NCBI GenBank assembly: GCA_023442945.1
Contig: JAEZWW010000069.1
Location: 13,712-77,711, forward strand
Source: Pseudomonadota bacterium
GTDB taxonomy: Bacteria; Pseudomonadota; Gammaproteobacteria; Burkholderiales; Burkholderiaceae_C
Direction of reading: 5' to 3'
Length of the DNA stretch: 64,000 nucleotides
Notes under the pieces: model-generated
The model's input: the letters and a program-made list of their open reading frames with translations, nothing else
The model's database searches: none
What the model was told of the DNA's origin: nothing
Shown here: positions 1-8,263 of the stretch, piece by piece
Numbering within the stretch: position 1 is the stretch's first letter
How the letters are laid out: each line of letters opens with the position of its first letter
Program-made: the position numbers and the translations under genes

Positions 1-902
1 TGAAGATCATGGCGGACCTGGACATCGCCGAAAAGCGCCTGCCGCAGGACGGCCGCATCAGCCTGCGCTTGGGCACGCGCGCGATCGACGTGCGGGTCTC
101 CACCCTGCCGAACGCGCACGGTGAACGCGCGGTGCTGCGTCTTTTGGACAAATCCGAAAGCAAGCTGACGCTGGAAGCCGTTGGCATGCAGGGCGGCGTG
201 CTGCAGAAATTCGAGCACCTGATCGCCCAGCCGCACGGCATCATCCTCGTGACCGGGCCCACGGGCTCAGGCAAGACCACCACGTTGTACGCCAGCCTGG
301 CGCGCCTGGACGCCACGCGCAACAACATCATGACGGTGGAAGACCCGATCGAGTACGACCTGCCCGGCGTCGGCCAGACGCAGGTCAACAGCAAGATCGA
401 ACTCACCTTTGCCCGCGCGCTGCGCGCCATCCTGCGCCAGGACCCGGACATCGTGATGATCGGTGAGATCCGCGACATCGAGACCGCGCAGATCGCCATC
501 CAGGCCTCGCTCACCGGCCACCTGGTGCTGGCCACGCTGCACACCAACGACGCGGCCAGCGCCGTCACGCGCCTGATCGACATGGGGGTCGAGCCCTTCC
601 TGCTGTCCAGTTCGCTGCTGGGCGTGCTGGCGCAGCGCCTGGTGCGCAAGTACTGCGCGGTGTGCAACGGCGCGGGCTGCGACACCTGTGGCCAGACCGG
701 TTACCAGGGCCGTACCGGCGTGTTCGAGCTGTTGGTGGTGGACGACGGCATCCGCGCCCAGGTGCACGAACAGGCGCCCGAAGCGGCGATTCGCGCCGCC
801 GGTCTTGCCGCCGGCATGCAGCTGATGCGCGAGGACGGCGAACGCCTGATCGCCGAAGGCATCACCAGCCGCGAAGAAGTGCTGAGCGTGACGCGCGATT
901 GA
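1..902 (+). CDS. gspE: Type II secretion ATPase GspE (3' part, truncated by window edge)
   Basis: Cytoplasmic hexameric ATPase that powers the type II secretion pseudopilus. The reading frame is open to the left edge (codons for Lys-Ile precede the first visible Met at 9), so the start lies outside. Counting from that Met, the Walker A GPTGSGKT is at 83-90, the Walker B region DPDIVMIGEIRD at 145-156, the His box LATLHTND near 174-181, and four cysteines of the zinc module at 216, 219, 224 and 227 (CxxC...CxxC). The IMADLDIAEKRLPQDGRIS block and the tetracysteine module fit GspE. PilB is a relative, but the match is better to GspE. The nearest downstream gene, soxB, is convergent. Confidence 0.93.
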   Translation, partial: KIMADLDIAEKRLPQDGRISLRLGTRAIDVRVSTLPNAHGERAVLRLLDKSESKLTLEAVGMQGGVLQKFEHLIAQPHGIILVTGPTGSGKTTTLYASLARLDATRNNIMTVEDPIEYDLPGVGQTQVNSKIELTFARALRAILRQDPDIVMIGEIRDIETAQIAIQASLTGHLVLATLHTNDAASAVTRLIDMGVEPFLLSSSLLGVLAQRLVRKYCAVCNGAGCDTCGQTGYQGRTGVFELLVVDDGIRAQVHEQAPEAAIRAAGLAAGMQLMREDGERLIAEGITSREEVLSVTRD

Positions 903-945
903 GGACGCGCGCCGCCGTGCGGGTGTGAAGCCCTGAATTTCAGGT

Positions 946-1000
946 CTTTCAGGCCGTTAGCCCTACAACCATCTGCGCGAGCAGCTCCGGATTTAGGAGC
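946..1000 (-). repeat. REP-A copy 1
   Basis: Degenerate copy of the dispersed 55-bp REP-A element, reading on the minus strand (GTAGGGC core, TGCGC, then the GCTCC...GGAGC hairpin). It lies just after gspE. Confidence 0.75.
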
Positions 1001-1061
1001 GAATGGACAGCGCTTCGGTGCGCCAAAGACCGGTCACCGCGCCCACCACCGCCGCATTCCG

Positions 1062-1099
1062 CCAAAGAAAAGCGACCTGCCATGACAGCCGGTCGCTTT
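1062..1099 (-). terminator. Rho-independent terminator of soxB / sox operon
   Basis: On the minus strand an 8-bp stem (AAGCGACC with GGTCGCTT, arms 1070-1077 and 1091-1098) is followed by a T-rich run (TTTTCTTT). It lies about 95 bp beyond the soxB stop. Confidence 0.7.
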
Positions 1100-1110
1100 G
1101 TCTGGTTGGA

Positions 1111-1168
1111 AGCCTAATCGGCCTTAGGCCCTAGAACCACCTGCGCAACCAGCTCCTGATTCAGGAGC
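1111..1168 (-). repeat. REP-A copy 2
   Basis: Well-conserved REP-A copy read on the minus strand, with a perfect GCTCCTGAATCAGGAGC-type hairpin at its 5' end. It starts 24 bp after the soxB stop. Confidence 0.85.
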
Positions 1169-1192
1169 AGCTCTGCGCAGACAGGAACGCCA

Positions 1193-2929
1193 TCAAGCCG
1201 CGTAACCCGGGTTGGGCAGCACGCCGCTCAGCTTGGGGCTGTTGAGTTGGCGCGGCGTGACCTTGCCGCCGCGCGCCTTCAGCCACTGCTCCACCACGTC
1301 CCACACCATGGTCGGGTTGCTGGCCTTGGCGGCGTCTTCGGCCACCGGCGCCCAGCCGGCGACCTTGTAGGTCTTGCCTGGGTCGATCAGCTGGCCCTTC
1401 AGGCGCATGTCGCTGATGCGCTTGCCCATGCCTTCGGTCGGGTTGCAGGCGTAGGTCAGGCCGCCCACGCGCACCATGTCGCCGCCTTGCTGGTAGTACG
1501 GGTCGGGGTTGAACAGGTTGTCGGCCACGTCTTCCAGCACGGTCTTGATCATGTCGCCCTTCATCTCGGTGAGCGTGGCGTAGCTGTACGTGGTGGCCGT
1601 CATGTCCAGCAGCCATTCGCGCGTGATCGCCTGGCCCGGCAGCAGCGAGGTGCCCCAGCGGAAGCCGGGCGAGAAGGCCAGGTCGGCGCCCTGCACGTCC
1701 ATCAGCGCGTCGACGATCAGCTGGTCGCCCGTGCCATTGAAGTTGCCGCGGCGGTACAGCAGGCCTTCGGTCACGGCCAGTTGCTCGGCCAGCTTGGCTT
1801 CGTACGGGCCACGGATCTTGGTGATCAGCGCGTCCATGTCCTTGTCGGCCGGCAGCATGTTGGCGAACACCGGCAGCAGCTTATAGCGGTAGTCGCTGAC
1901 CTTGCCGTCCTTGACGTCGAAGTCCAGCACGCCCAGGAACTTGCCGTTGCTGCCGGCGTTGGTCACCAGCGTCTGGCCGCCACCGTTCTTGACCACGCTG
2001 GCCACCGGCATGCCGTCGTGGGTGTGGCCGCCCAGGATGGCGTCGACACCGCGCACGCGGCTGGCCATCTTCAGGTCGACGTCCATGCCGTTGTGGCTCA
2101 GCACCACGACGACTTTCGCGCCCTTGCCGCGCGCTTCGTCCACCATCTTCTGCAGGTTTTCGTCCTGGATGCCGAATTCCCAGTCTGCCACCATGTAGCG
2201 CGGGTTGGCGATCGGCGTGTAGGGGAAGGCCTGGCCGATGATGGCGACGGGCACGCCGTTCATCTGCTTGATGACGTAAGGCTTGAAGACCGGGTCGCCG
2301 AAGTCGGTGGTTTTGACATTCTGCGCGACGAAGTCGACCTTGCCGGCAAAGTCTTTCTCGATGATCTCCTTCACGCGCTCCATGCCCAGGGTGAATTCCC
2401 AGTGCCCGGTCATCACGTCCACACCCAGCAGCTTGCACGCGTCGACCATGTCCTGGCCCTTGGTCCACAGCGATGTACCACTGCCCTGCCAGGTGTCGCC
2501 GCCGTCCAGCAGCAGCGCGCCCGGGCGGCTTTCCTTCATGCGCTTGACCAGCGTGGCCAGGTGCGCAAAGCCGCCGACCTTGCCGTAACGCTTGGCGGCG
2601 GGCTCGAAGTCGAGGTAGGTCAGCGCGTGCGCGGCGGGCGTACCGGCCTTCAGGCCAGCGGCCTTGAGCAGGTGCTCCCCCACCAGGTGCGGCAAGCGGC
2701 CCTTCATCTCGCCCAGCCCCAAGTTGACGCTGGGCTCGCGGAAGTAGATGGGCTTGAGCTGCGCGTGGCAGTCCGTCATGTGCAAGAAGGACACGTTGCC
2801 GAACTTCGGCACGTCGTACAGGCCCTCGGCGGCCACGGTCGTGGCGGCGTGGGCGTAGCGGTTCAGGCCCATGCCCGCGACGCTGGCGGCGCTGAGCACC
2901 TGGAGGAATTCGCGTTTGGACAGATTCAT
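1193..2929 (-). CDS. soxB: Thiosulfohydrolase SoxB
   Basis: Periplasmic dimanganese hydrolase of the Sox multienzyme system. It releases sulfate from the S-thiosulfonate carried on SoxY. 578 residues, metallophosphoesterase/5'-nucleotidase fold. Visible metal-site motifs are DxH at 53-55, GGDTW at 143-147, the SoxB-type MTGHWE (in place of GNHE) around 173-178, LSHN at 277-280 and GGHTHDG at 300-306. The N-terminus (SKREFLQVLSAASVAG) looks like a Tat signal with Lys-Arg instead of Arg-Arg. It is last in soxCDYZAXB. The ribosome binding site before the ATG is weak, and a terminator-like hairpin separates it from soxX, so it may be partly uncoupled. Confidence 0.96.
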   Translation of the reverse strand: MNLSKREFLQVLSAASVAGMGLNRYAHAATTVAAEGLYDVPKFGNVSFLHMTDCHAQLKPIYFREPSVNLGLGEMKGRLPHLVGEHLLKAAGLKAGTPAAHALTYLDFEPAAKRYGKVGGFAHLATLVKRMKESRPGALLLDGGDTWQGSGTSLWTKGQDMVDACKLLGVDVMTGHWEFTLGMERVKEIIEKDFAGKVDFVAQNVKTTDFGDPVFKPYVIKQMNGVPVAIIGQAFPYTPIANPRYMVADWEFGIQDENLQKMVDEARGKGAKVVVVLSHNGMDVDLKMASRVRGVDAILGGHTHDGMPVASVVKNGGGQTLVTNAGSNGKFLGVLDFDVKDGKVSDYRYKLLPVFANMLPADKDMDALITKIRGPYEAKLAEQLAVTEGLLYRRGNFNGTGDQLIVDALMDVQGADLAFSPGFRWGTSLLPGQAITREWLLDMTATTYSYATLTEMKGDMIKTVLEDVADNLFNPDPYYQQGGDMVRVGGLTYACNPTEGMGKRISDMRLKGQLIDPGKTYKVAGWAPVAEDAAKASNPTMVWDVVEQWLKARGGKVTPRQLNSPKLSGVLPNPGYAA

Positions 2930-2956
2930 ATCAGCGACTGCTTAACTAAACAAAAG

Positions 2957-2980
2957 AAAAAAACCCGGCACAGCCGGGTT
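2957..2980 (-). terminator. Intra-operon terminator between soxX and soxB
   Basis: On the minus strand a perfect 8-bp stem (AACCCGGC / GCCGGGTT, 3-nt loop) is followed by seven Ts. It sits 12 bp past the soxX stop and 27 bp before the soxB start, so soxB transcription would need read-through or its own promoter. Confidence 0.85.
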
Positions 2981-2991
2981 GGCACGAGAGC

Positions 2992-3675
2992 TTACTGGTT
3001 GACCGGCGACTTGGGGTCGAGCAGCAGCGCGACCAGGTCGGCTACCTGCTTTTCCGTCAACGTGCCCATGTGCCCGGCGCGCGGCATGTTGGAGCAGGCG
3101 TTGTACGCCTTGCTGTTCCAGATCTTGCCCCAGGTGTATTCGAGCATGGCCTTGGCTTCGGGCGAAGCCGGGTCCTTCACGCCACGCAGCTTGCCGTAGT
3201 TGTACAGGCTGGGGCCGATGGTGCCGAAGGAGATCTCCTTCTTGTCGATCTGGTGGCAGTTGTAGCAGTTGCCGCCGTTGGGCGTGTTGGCCGCGTCGGT
3301 CCAGGTCATGCCGCGGCCGCTTTGGGCCAGGGCTTCACCGGCTTTCCAGTCGCCCACGAACTTGCCGCCTTCCGGCCATTTGATGGTCTTCATGTTCAGC
3401 GCTTCAATGCGCTTGGCGGTCTCGGCGTCCAGCGGCTTGCCTGCCACGTCGGCGGCGTTGCAGGCGCGGATGGTTTCATCGTCGGTAAAAACCTTCTCGA
3501 CCTTGACGATGCCCTTGTCGTGGAAGGACTCCTTCACGACTTTCTGCGTCAGCGCGTCCAGCTCGGCGGGCGACATCGACGATGCGCTGTTGCCGTTGCC
3601 GCCGCCACCGGCACAGCCGGCGAGCAGGGCCGCACCCAGGATCGAGAGCGCGAAGGCAGGCGTTGCGAATTTCAT
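2992..3675 (-). CDS. soxX: Sulfur-oxidising cytochrome c SoxX
   Basis: Monohaem c-type cytochrome partner of SoxA. Together they oxidatively couple thiosulfate to the SoxY cysteine. 227 residues. It has a lipoprotein signal with lipobox LLAGC (Cys21), a Gly/Ser-rich linker and one haem motif CYNCH at 137-141. The distal Met is probably in the NMPRAGHMG segment near the C-terminus. The lipobox predicts membrane anchoring, unlike the soluble SoxX of Paracoccus. A GGAG ribosome binding site precedes the ATG. It lies 12 bp downstream of soxA. Confidence 0.94.
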   Translation of the reverse strand: MKFATPAFALSILGAALLAGCAGGGGNGNSASSMSPAELDALTQKVVKESFHDKGIVKVEKVFTDDETIRACNAADVAGKPLDAETAKRIEALNMKTIKWPEGGKFVGDWKAGEALAQSGRGMTWTDAANTPNGGNCYNCHQIDKKEISFGTIGPSLYNYGKLRGVKDPASPEAKAMLEYTWGKIWNSKAYNACSNMPRAGHMGTLTEKQVADLVALLLDPKSPVNQ

Positions 3676-3687
3676 GCGATGACTCCT

Positions 3688-4503
3688 TCAGCGCTTGATG
3701 GTGGGAACGGCCGACTTAGCGCCCTTGGCGTTGACGCCCAGGAACACGCCCAGCGCAATCGTGGCGTCGCTGGCGAAGGTCGGCTCAGGAAAGCGCTGTT
3801 GGCGGTAGCAGTCGTTCAAGCGGTGCTGCATGGTCCACATCTGGCCGTTGGACACGCGGTAGGCCGGCCACGCGGCAAAACCGATGCCATCGCCGGGGTT
3901 CTTGCGCAGGTCCGGCAGGTCTTGCAGGCGGATGCGCTTGCCTTCTTCGCCGTGGCAGGACGCGCAAGCGAAGTCGTGGCTGCCGCCGCGCTGGTAGAAC
4001 AGGCGCTTGCCCACTTCGTAGGCCGTGCGCTCCTGCGCGTTCGATTGCGGCAGGTTGAACTTCATGTCCTTGGACTGCGACGCGATCCACGTCGCCAGCG
4101 CCGTTGTGTTCGCGCGCTCGCCCTTGCCCCAATCACCATTGATGACGGTCTTGGGGTCAATGCCTTGCAGCGTGCTCATACAGGTGACCAGGCGCGACTC
4201 CAGGTCCTGCACCTTGCCGGTGTCGGCAAAGAAGCGCGGCAGTTCGACAAACGCGCCTTTGACCACGCCCGGACCCTTGCCCAGGTCACAGCGCTCCAGC
4301 GAAGCGTTCTTGGGGCCGCGTTTTTGCTTCCACAGGTCTTCGCCCTTGGCTTCGAACAGGTCGGCGGGGTTGCCGTCCTGCAGCATCTCCCGGTACTCCT
4401 CGATCGCCTGCGTCGACGATTTCTCCTGGGCCGACACGGCGCCGGCCAACAAGGTGGCCGTCGCCAGGGCGATCGCCACACGCGCCATGAATGGGTGCTT
4501 CAT
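3688..4503 (-). CDS. soxA: L-cysteine S-thiosulfotransferase subunit SoxA
   Basis: Catalytic cytochrome of the SoxXA complex in the periplasm. 271 residues with a Sec signal peptide ending near AVSAQ (about residue 26). There is a single haem motif CASCH at 180-184, and the conserved active-site cysteine Cys232 in LNDCYRQQRFPEP, which carries the persulfide. Cys72 and Cys108 stand where diheme SoxA has its first haem and probably form a disulfide, so this is the monohaem form. A GAGGAG ribosome binding site precedes the start. It is followed closely by soxX. Confidence 0.96.
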   Translation of the reverse strand: MKHPFMARVAIALATATLLAGAVSAQEKSSTQAIEEYREMLQDGNPADLFEAKGEDLWKQKRGPKNASLERCDLGKGPGVVKGAFVELPRFFADTGKVQDLESRLVTCMSTLQGIDPKTVINGDWGKGERANTTALATWIASQSKDMKFNLPQSNAQERTAYEVGKRLFYQRGGSHDFACASCHGEEGKRIRLQDLPDLRKNPGDGIGFAAWPAYRVSNGQMWTMQHRLNDCYRQQRFPEPTFASDATIALGVFLGVNAKGAKSAVPTIKR

Positions 4504-4610
4504 TGGGGAGGTTCTCCTCTGGTTTTTCTATGTCAAAAAAACGCTGCTCGGTCTGTCGCCTCGGGATGGTTCGATCCCGCAAGGGATGCCTTCTCTGGCG
4601 CAGCCCGGCG

Positions 4611-4645
4611 AAAAAAAAGCGGGCGTGAACGGTATGCACGCCCGC
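4611..4645 (-). terminator. Intra-operon terminator between soxZ and soxA
   Basis: On the minus strand a perfect 9-bp GC-rich stem (GCGGGCGTG / CACGCCCGC, 9-nt loop) is followed by eight Ts. It lies 30 bp beyond the soxZ stop and about 110 bp before soxA. Confidence 0.85.
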
Positions 4646-4675
4646 CCTCGCACCTGCGAGGCAAGTCCTCGGGGC

Positions 4676-4987
4676 TTACGACACCGTGGCTTCGTCGGTG
4701 CGCGTCTCGCCCTTGTTGTCTTTCCAGGTCACGGAGATCTTGTCACCGGCCTTGGCGCCCTTCAGCGTGAATTGCAGGAACGGGTTCTTGGACACGGCTG
4801 GGCCCCACTCGCAGCTGAACACCGGCTTGCCGTTCAGGCTGGCCGTGACGTCCGCGATGTGCCAAGCCGGCACCACCTTGCCGGAAGCGTCCTTGCGCTG
4901 ACCGGACTCCATCTCGTGGCTCATGAGCACGCGCACCGTGGCCTTGTCGCCGGCGGCCTGAGCGCGAATTCGCATTGGATCTGCCAT
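4676..4987 (-). CDS. soxZ: Thiosulfate carrier subunit SoxZ
   Basis: Small beta-sandwich partner of SoxY. It forms the SoxYZ carrier that shuttles the sulfur intermediate between SoxXA, SoxB and SoxCD. 103 residues, the usual family length. It has no signal peptide, as expected, because SoxZ is exported with SoxY via the Tat system. The family pattern is RVLMSHEMESGQRKD, then a PAWHI segment and FSCEW before a C-terminal strand. The ATG is preceded by an AGGAGAAAG-type ribosome binding site. It is separated from soxY by a REP-B element and from soxA by a terminator. Confidence 0.96.
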   Translation of the reverse strand: MADPMRIRAQAAGDKATVRVLMSHEMESGQRKDASGKVVPAWHIADVTASLNGKPVFSCEWGPAVSKNPFLQFTLKGAKAGDKISVTWKDNKGETRTDEATVS

Positions 4988-5040
4988 GTTCTTTCTCCTA
5001 ATTCAATTCAGTACTTGCTTGCCCTGTCGCGCCTGCCGTT

Positions 5041-5132
5041 TCAGCGAACGCCGTCGCCGGACCTGTGCCGGCGACTGGCGTTGTCCCCCTTCAAGGGGGA
5101 AGGCGCGCAGCGACTCAGGGGGTGAGCCAGCG
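5041..5132 (-). repeat. REP-B copy a (soxY-soxZ spacer)
   Basis: Modular GC-rich hairpin element. A CCAGCG...CGCTGG-type outer pairing surrounds a CCCCCTT...AAGGGGG stem and a GCGACTCAGGGGGTG end block. It begins right after the soxY stop on the minus strand. Related copies are at 19008-19126 and 37820-37958. Confidence 0.75.
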
Positions 5133-5591
5133 TTATCCGCCGCAGCCGCCCAGGGTGACCTTGACTTCTTTCTTGGCGTAGTGCGCCTTGCCGTCGGCGG
5201 TGATGGCCACGGCGTAGACGTCCGACGATTCGCCCATCTTGGCGCGCGTGGAGAAGCTGGCGTCCACTTCCGGCGTGACGTTGAACACCGACACCAGGGC
5301 GTTCGGGTTCTTTTCGACCAACAGCACCATCTGCTTGACGTTGGGCAGCGACGAAGCCACGGCCAGCGGCACAACGGCGCCGTTTTCGGCGATGTCGGGG
5401 GCGGTCAACGTGACGGAGGTACTGGCCTCAGGGGCGCCGCTGGCACCCAGGGCTTTGAGCGCGTCGTTCAGGCTCTTGGCTTCGAACGCGGCCTTGTTGA
5501 AAGCCAGCGCGTACTGCGGAAACAGGCCGGTTCCGGCCAGCAGACCGGCCACTACGGCGCTCTGCTTCAGTGTCTGTCGACGGGTTTGCAT
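5133..5591 (-). CDS. soxY: Thiosulfate carrier subunit SoxY
   Basis: Sulfur-carrier protein of the Sox pathway. Substrate is covalently bound to the cysteine of the C-terminal swinging arm, seen here as the terminal GGCGG. 152 residues. An upstream in-frame Met at 5648 exists, but AGGAG at suitable spacing (10 nt) precedes the ATG at 5591, giving MQTRRQTLKQSAVVAG, a clear Tat signal (RRQTLK). Tat export with SoxZ is standard. A GC hairpin with an A5 loop lies in the spacer from soxD. REP-B follows the stop. Confidence 0.95.
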   Translation of the reverse strand: MQTRRQTLKQSAVVAGLLAGTGLFPQYALAFNKAAFEAKSLNDALKALGASGAPEASTSVTLTAPDIAENGAVVPLAVASSLPNVKQMVLLVEKNPNALVSVFNVTPEVDASFSTRAKMGESSDVYAVAITADGKAHYAKKEVKVTLGGCGG

Positions 5592-5642
5592 CGGGGTCAT
5601 ACTCCTCAAAGTTAAGTGGATGCTAATGCGTTCGTTGGGCAC

Positions 5643-5670
5643 GTGCATGGGGAAAAACCCCCCGTTGCAC
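5643..5670 (-). other. Hairpin in the soxD-soxY spacer
   Basis: GTGCA...TGCAC and GGGG...CCCC pair around a five-A loop. The position between soxD and soxY suggests an mRNA processing or stabilising hairpin. No T-run follows it. Confidence 0.5.
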
Positions 5671-5689
5671 CTGCCCCTGGGCGTCGAAT

Positions 5690-6760
5690 TTACTTCCCGG
5701 CGCCCGCGGCCAGCCAGGCCGCGATGGCCTTGTTGTCCGCGTCGGGCAGGGTCTGGGGCGGCATGGGGATTTCACCCCACACGCCCGAGCCACCGGCCTT
5801 GATCTTGCTGACCAGGTAGTCGGTCTTGCCAGCGTACTTCTTGCCGATCTCGGTGAAGCTCGGGCCCACCAGCTTGCCGTCCATGTTGTGGCAGGCCGTG
5901 CAGGCGTAGGTCTGCGTCAGCGCGATGGCGGCGGCGTTGGGGCTGGCCGCGCCACCGGCGGGCGCCACCACCTTGACCGGGCCAGCGGCGGCGCCCAGCT
6001 TGCCTTCGGCCTGGGTCGTGTCGCTGCCGCGCTGCGGACCGACGGTGCGGTTCTGCTCGCGCAGGTTGCCGTGGTTGTTGCGGGCGTGGTCGGGCAGGCG
6101 CGAGCTGATGGTCGGCTCGGGGCTGCAGTTCTTCATACAGGCGGTGGCCTGCACGTCGGGCTTGGCGGCGCCGCCCAGCTCCTTGCCCGGCCACATGGCG
6201 TGCGCGGTGGTCATGCCATCGCGGTTGGGCATTTTCTTTTGCACTTCGGCGATGTTCTTGTCGGACAGCGTGAAGTTCTCGGGCACGACGTGCGCCAGGT
6301 TCAGCAGGAAGGCCGTGACCGCGTACACCTCTTCGGTGGTCAGCGACTTGGGCTTGTCCCAGGGCATGGCGCGGTTGATGTAGTCCCACAGCGTGGACAC
6401 GCTGGCGACCTTCATGAAGGTGGTGCGCCCCGGGAAATCGGTGCGCTTGAGCGTGGCGGCGTGGCCGGTCTTGATGTCGTCCGCCGTGGTGCCGCCGACC
6501 AAGGGCGAGAACACCGAGTTCAGTTCACCAAAGAAACCGTGGCAGGTGGCGCACTTGGCTTCGAACACTTCCTGGCCCTTGGCCACCGAGCCACTGCCCG
6601 CCGGCAAGCCCTTGAAGTCGGGGCGCACGTCGATGTCCCACGCCGCCACCTCCTTGGACGTGGCAACCCGGCCAATACCAGGAAATTTGTCCTGAGCCAG
6701 CGCCGGTACTGCGCAAGCAGCTATCAAAAGCGATGCAACCGCTTCACGACACTTGAACAT
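5690..6760 (-). CDS. soxD: Sulfane dehydrogenase cytochrome subunit SoxD
   Basis: Dihaem c-type cytochrome that takes electrons from SoxC during six-electron oxidation of the SoxY-bound sulfane sulfur. 356 residues from the ATG at 6760, which has GAGG at good spacing. A longer ORF to 6841 only reads through soxC. Signal peptide ends near ALAQ (residue 23). Haem motifs are CATCH at 70-74 and CTACH at 287-291, separated by an Ala/Gly/Pro-rich linker. The start overlaps the end of soxC by 17 bp, indicating translational coupling and a fixed CD ratio. Confidence 0.94.
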   Translation of the reverse strand: MFKCREAVASLLIAACAVPALAQDKFPGIGRVATSKEVAAWDIDVRPDFKGLPAGSGSVAKGQEVFEAKCATCHGFFGELNSVFSPLVGGTTADDIKTGHAATLKRTDFPGRTTFMKVASVSTLWDYINRAMPWDKPKSLTTEEVYAVTAFLLNLAHVVPENFTLSDKNIAEVQKKMPNRDGMTTAHAMWPGKELGGAAKPDVQATACMKNCSPEPTISSRLPDHARNNHGNLREQNRTVGPQRGSDTTQAEGKLGAAAGPVKVVAPAGGAASPNAAAIALTQTYACTACHNMDGKLVGPSFTEIGKKYAGKTDYLVSKIKAGGSGVWGEIPMPPQTLPDADNKAIAAWLAAGAGK

Positions 6761-8123
6761 TCTTGACCTCGCCGTTTTCCTGAACCAACCAGGACTGGAT
6801 GGCGTTGTTGTGGTAGATCGAGCGCGAACCGCGCACCGCACGCAGCTGCTTGTAGTTGGGCTGCACGTAGCCGGTGTCGTCCATCGCGCGGCTTTGCACG
6901 ATGGCGGGCTTGCCGTCCCAGACCCAGTCGAGGTTGAAGCGCGTCAGGCAACGGTCCATCACCGGCGACTCCAGCCGCGCGGTGCGCCAGTTGCGGCCAC
7001 CGTCGACCGACACGTCGACCTTCTTGATCTTGCCGCGGCCTGACCACGCCAGGCCGCTGATGTTGTAGAAGCCTTTGTCCAGCAGCACCTGGCCACCGGA
7101 CGGCGTGGTGACCACGCTCTTGCATTCCTGGATGCTGGTGTACTGGCGGTGCTGGCCGTCGGGCATCAGGTCGACGTAGTGCACCGCCTCGTCCTTGGTG
7201 GCGTAGGGCTGGTCGCCCAGCTCGATGCGGCGCAGGTACTTGACCCAGCTCACGCCCTGCACGCCCGGCACCACCAGGCGCAGTGGGTAACCGTTTTCGG
7301 GGCGCAGCATTTCGCCGTTCTGGCCGTAGGCGACCAGCACCTGGCCGGAGGTGACCAGGCTCATCGGGATCGTGCGCGTCATCGACGAGCCGTCGGCCCC
7401 TTCGGCCAGGACGAACTTGCCGCCCTTCAGGTCGGCGCCCGCCATCTCCAGCAGCGTGATCAGCGGCACGCCGGTGAATTCGCTGCACGACAGCATGCCG
7501 TGCGAATACTGCGCCGTGGGCACGGCGACGTTGCCCCATTCCATGCCGGTGTTGGCGCCGCATTCGATGAAGTGAAACCGCGACACGCTGGGCAGCCGCA
7601 TGATCTCGTCCATGGTGAAGACCTTGGGCGTCTTGACCATGCCGTTGAGCATCAGGCGGTGTTGCGCCGGGTCGATGTCCCACCAGCCCTGGTGGTGGCG
7701 CTCGAAGTGCAGGCCGCTGGGCGTGACGATGCCGAACAGCGACTGCATCGGCGCGAACGACACCGACGCCTGGTTGGTCTGCGTCAGCCCCGGGCTTTGG
7801 CGGCGTTGGACGTTGCCTTCGTACTTGGACGGGCGGCCGTAGCCGTCGGTCACCACCGGCTGGCCCAGGCCCGTGCTGTGCGCCGGCAGCTTGAGGATGG
7901 CGGGGTCGCCATCGCCGGCCGGTGCGGCCTGGGCACTGGCGCGCGCGGCGGCGCCACCGGCCACGGCGGCGGCAAACGCGCCGCGGATGAAGTCGCGGCG
8001 GCCACGTTTGGCTTCGGCAAAAACAGTGCGGACGCCGGTGGCGTCCAGGAAGTTCTCCGGCGCCTTGCGCAAGCGTCCACGTTCAACGCTGGCGGGCGCG
8101 CAGGGGATTTGATCGTCAGGCAT
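6744..8123 (-). CDS. soxC: Sulfane dehydrogenase molybdenum subunit SoxC
   Basis: Sulfite-oxidase-family molybdoenzyme of the SoxCD complex. Its presence means thiosulfate can be oxidised fully to sulfate without sulfur globules. 459 residues from ATG 8123; a TTG at 8132 is in frame but less likely. Tat signal is GRRDFIRGAFAAA near residues 41-53, preceded by an unusually long n-region of 40 residues. The molybdenum-ligating cysteine is Cys188 in FIECGANTG. A C-terminal dimerisation domain follows (about 340-459). It is first in the soxCDYZAXB run, behind a leader with a hairpin and an AT-rich dyad that may be the regulator site. Confidence 0.95.
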   Translation of the reverse strand: MPDDQIPCAPASVERGRLRKAPENFLDATGVRTVFAEAKRGRRDFIRGAFAAAVAGGAAARASAQAAPAGDGDPAILKLPAHSTGLGQPVVTDGYGRPSKYEGNVQRRQSPGLTQTNQASVSFAPMQSLFGIVTPSGLHFERHHQGWWDIDPAQHRLMLNGMVKTPKVFTMDEIMRLPSVSRFHFIECGANTGMEWGNVAVPTAQYSHGMLSCSEFTGVPLITLLEMAGADLKGGKFVLAEGADGSSMTRTIPMSLVTSGQVLVAYGQNGEMLRPENGYPLRLVVPGVQGVSWVKYLRRIELGDQPYATKDEAVHYVDLMPDGQHRQYTSIQECKSVVTTPSGGQVLLDKGFYNISGLAWSGRGKIKKVDVSVDGGRNWRTARLESPVMDRCLTRFNLDWVWDGKPAIVQSRAMDDTGYVQPNYKQLRAVRGSRSIYHNNAIQSWLVQENGEVKNVQVS

Positions 8124-8136
8124 GAGCTTCAAATTC

Positions 8137-8162
8137 TTTATATGCGCAAATGATTATATTAA
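8137..8162. promoter_or_regulatory. Candidate SoxR/BigR-type operator upstream of soxC
   Basis: AT-rich imperfect dyad containing TTATATGCGCAAATGATTAT. It closely resembles the sequence upstream of fccA (13313-13335). ArsR-family sulfide sensors bind AT-rich dyads of this size. The assignment is inferred. Confidence 0.5.
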
Positions 8163-8182
8163 CGGGTTTTCCCGCGAAACTG

Positions 8183-8200
8183 CATGGGGTAAGCCCCATG
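8183..8200 (-). other. Hairpin in the soxC leader
   Basis: Perfect 7-bp stem CATGGGG/CCCCATG with a 4-nt loop, between the cytochrome gene and soxC. There is no T-run, so a processing or stabilising hairpin is more likely than a terminator. Confidence 0.5.
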
Positions 8201-8263
8201 TGGGGAACTTCCACCCGCGCCCAGCGTCTACGGCGCGCGTGGCGACCACGGCGCCCAACCGCG

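Noticed and set aside
1247..3199. A 650-codon plus-strand ORF opposite soxB
   Set aside because: It is antisense to soxB and soxX, His/Val/Gly/Arg-rich with no family pattern: a shadow of high-GC codon bias. The same applies to long antisense ORFs at 22180-24186, 25309-27825 and 29049-30329.
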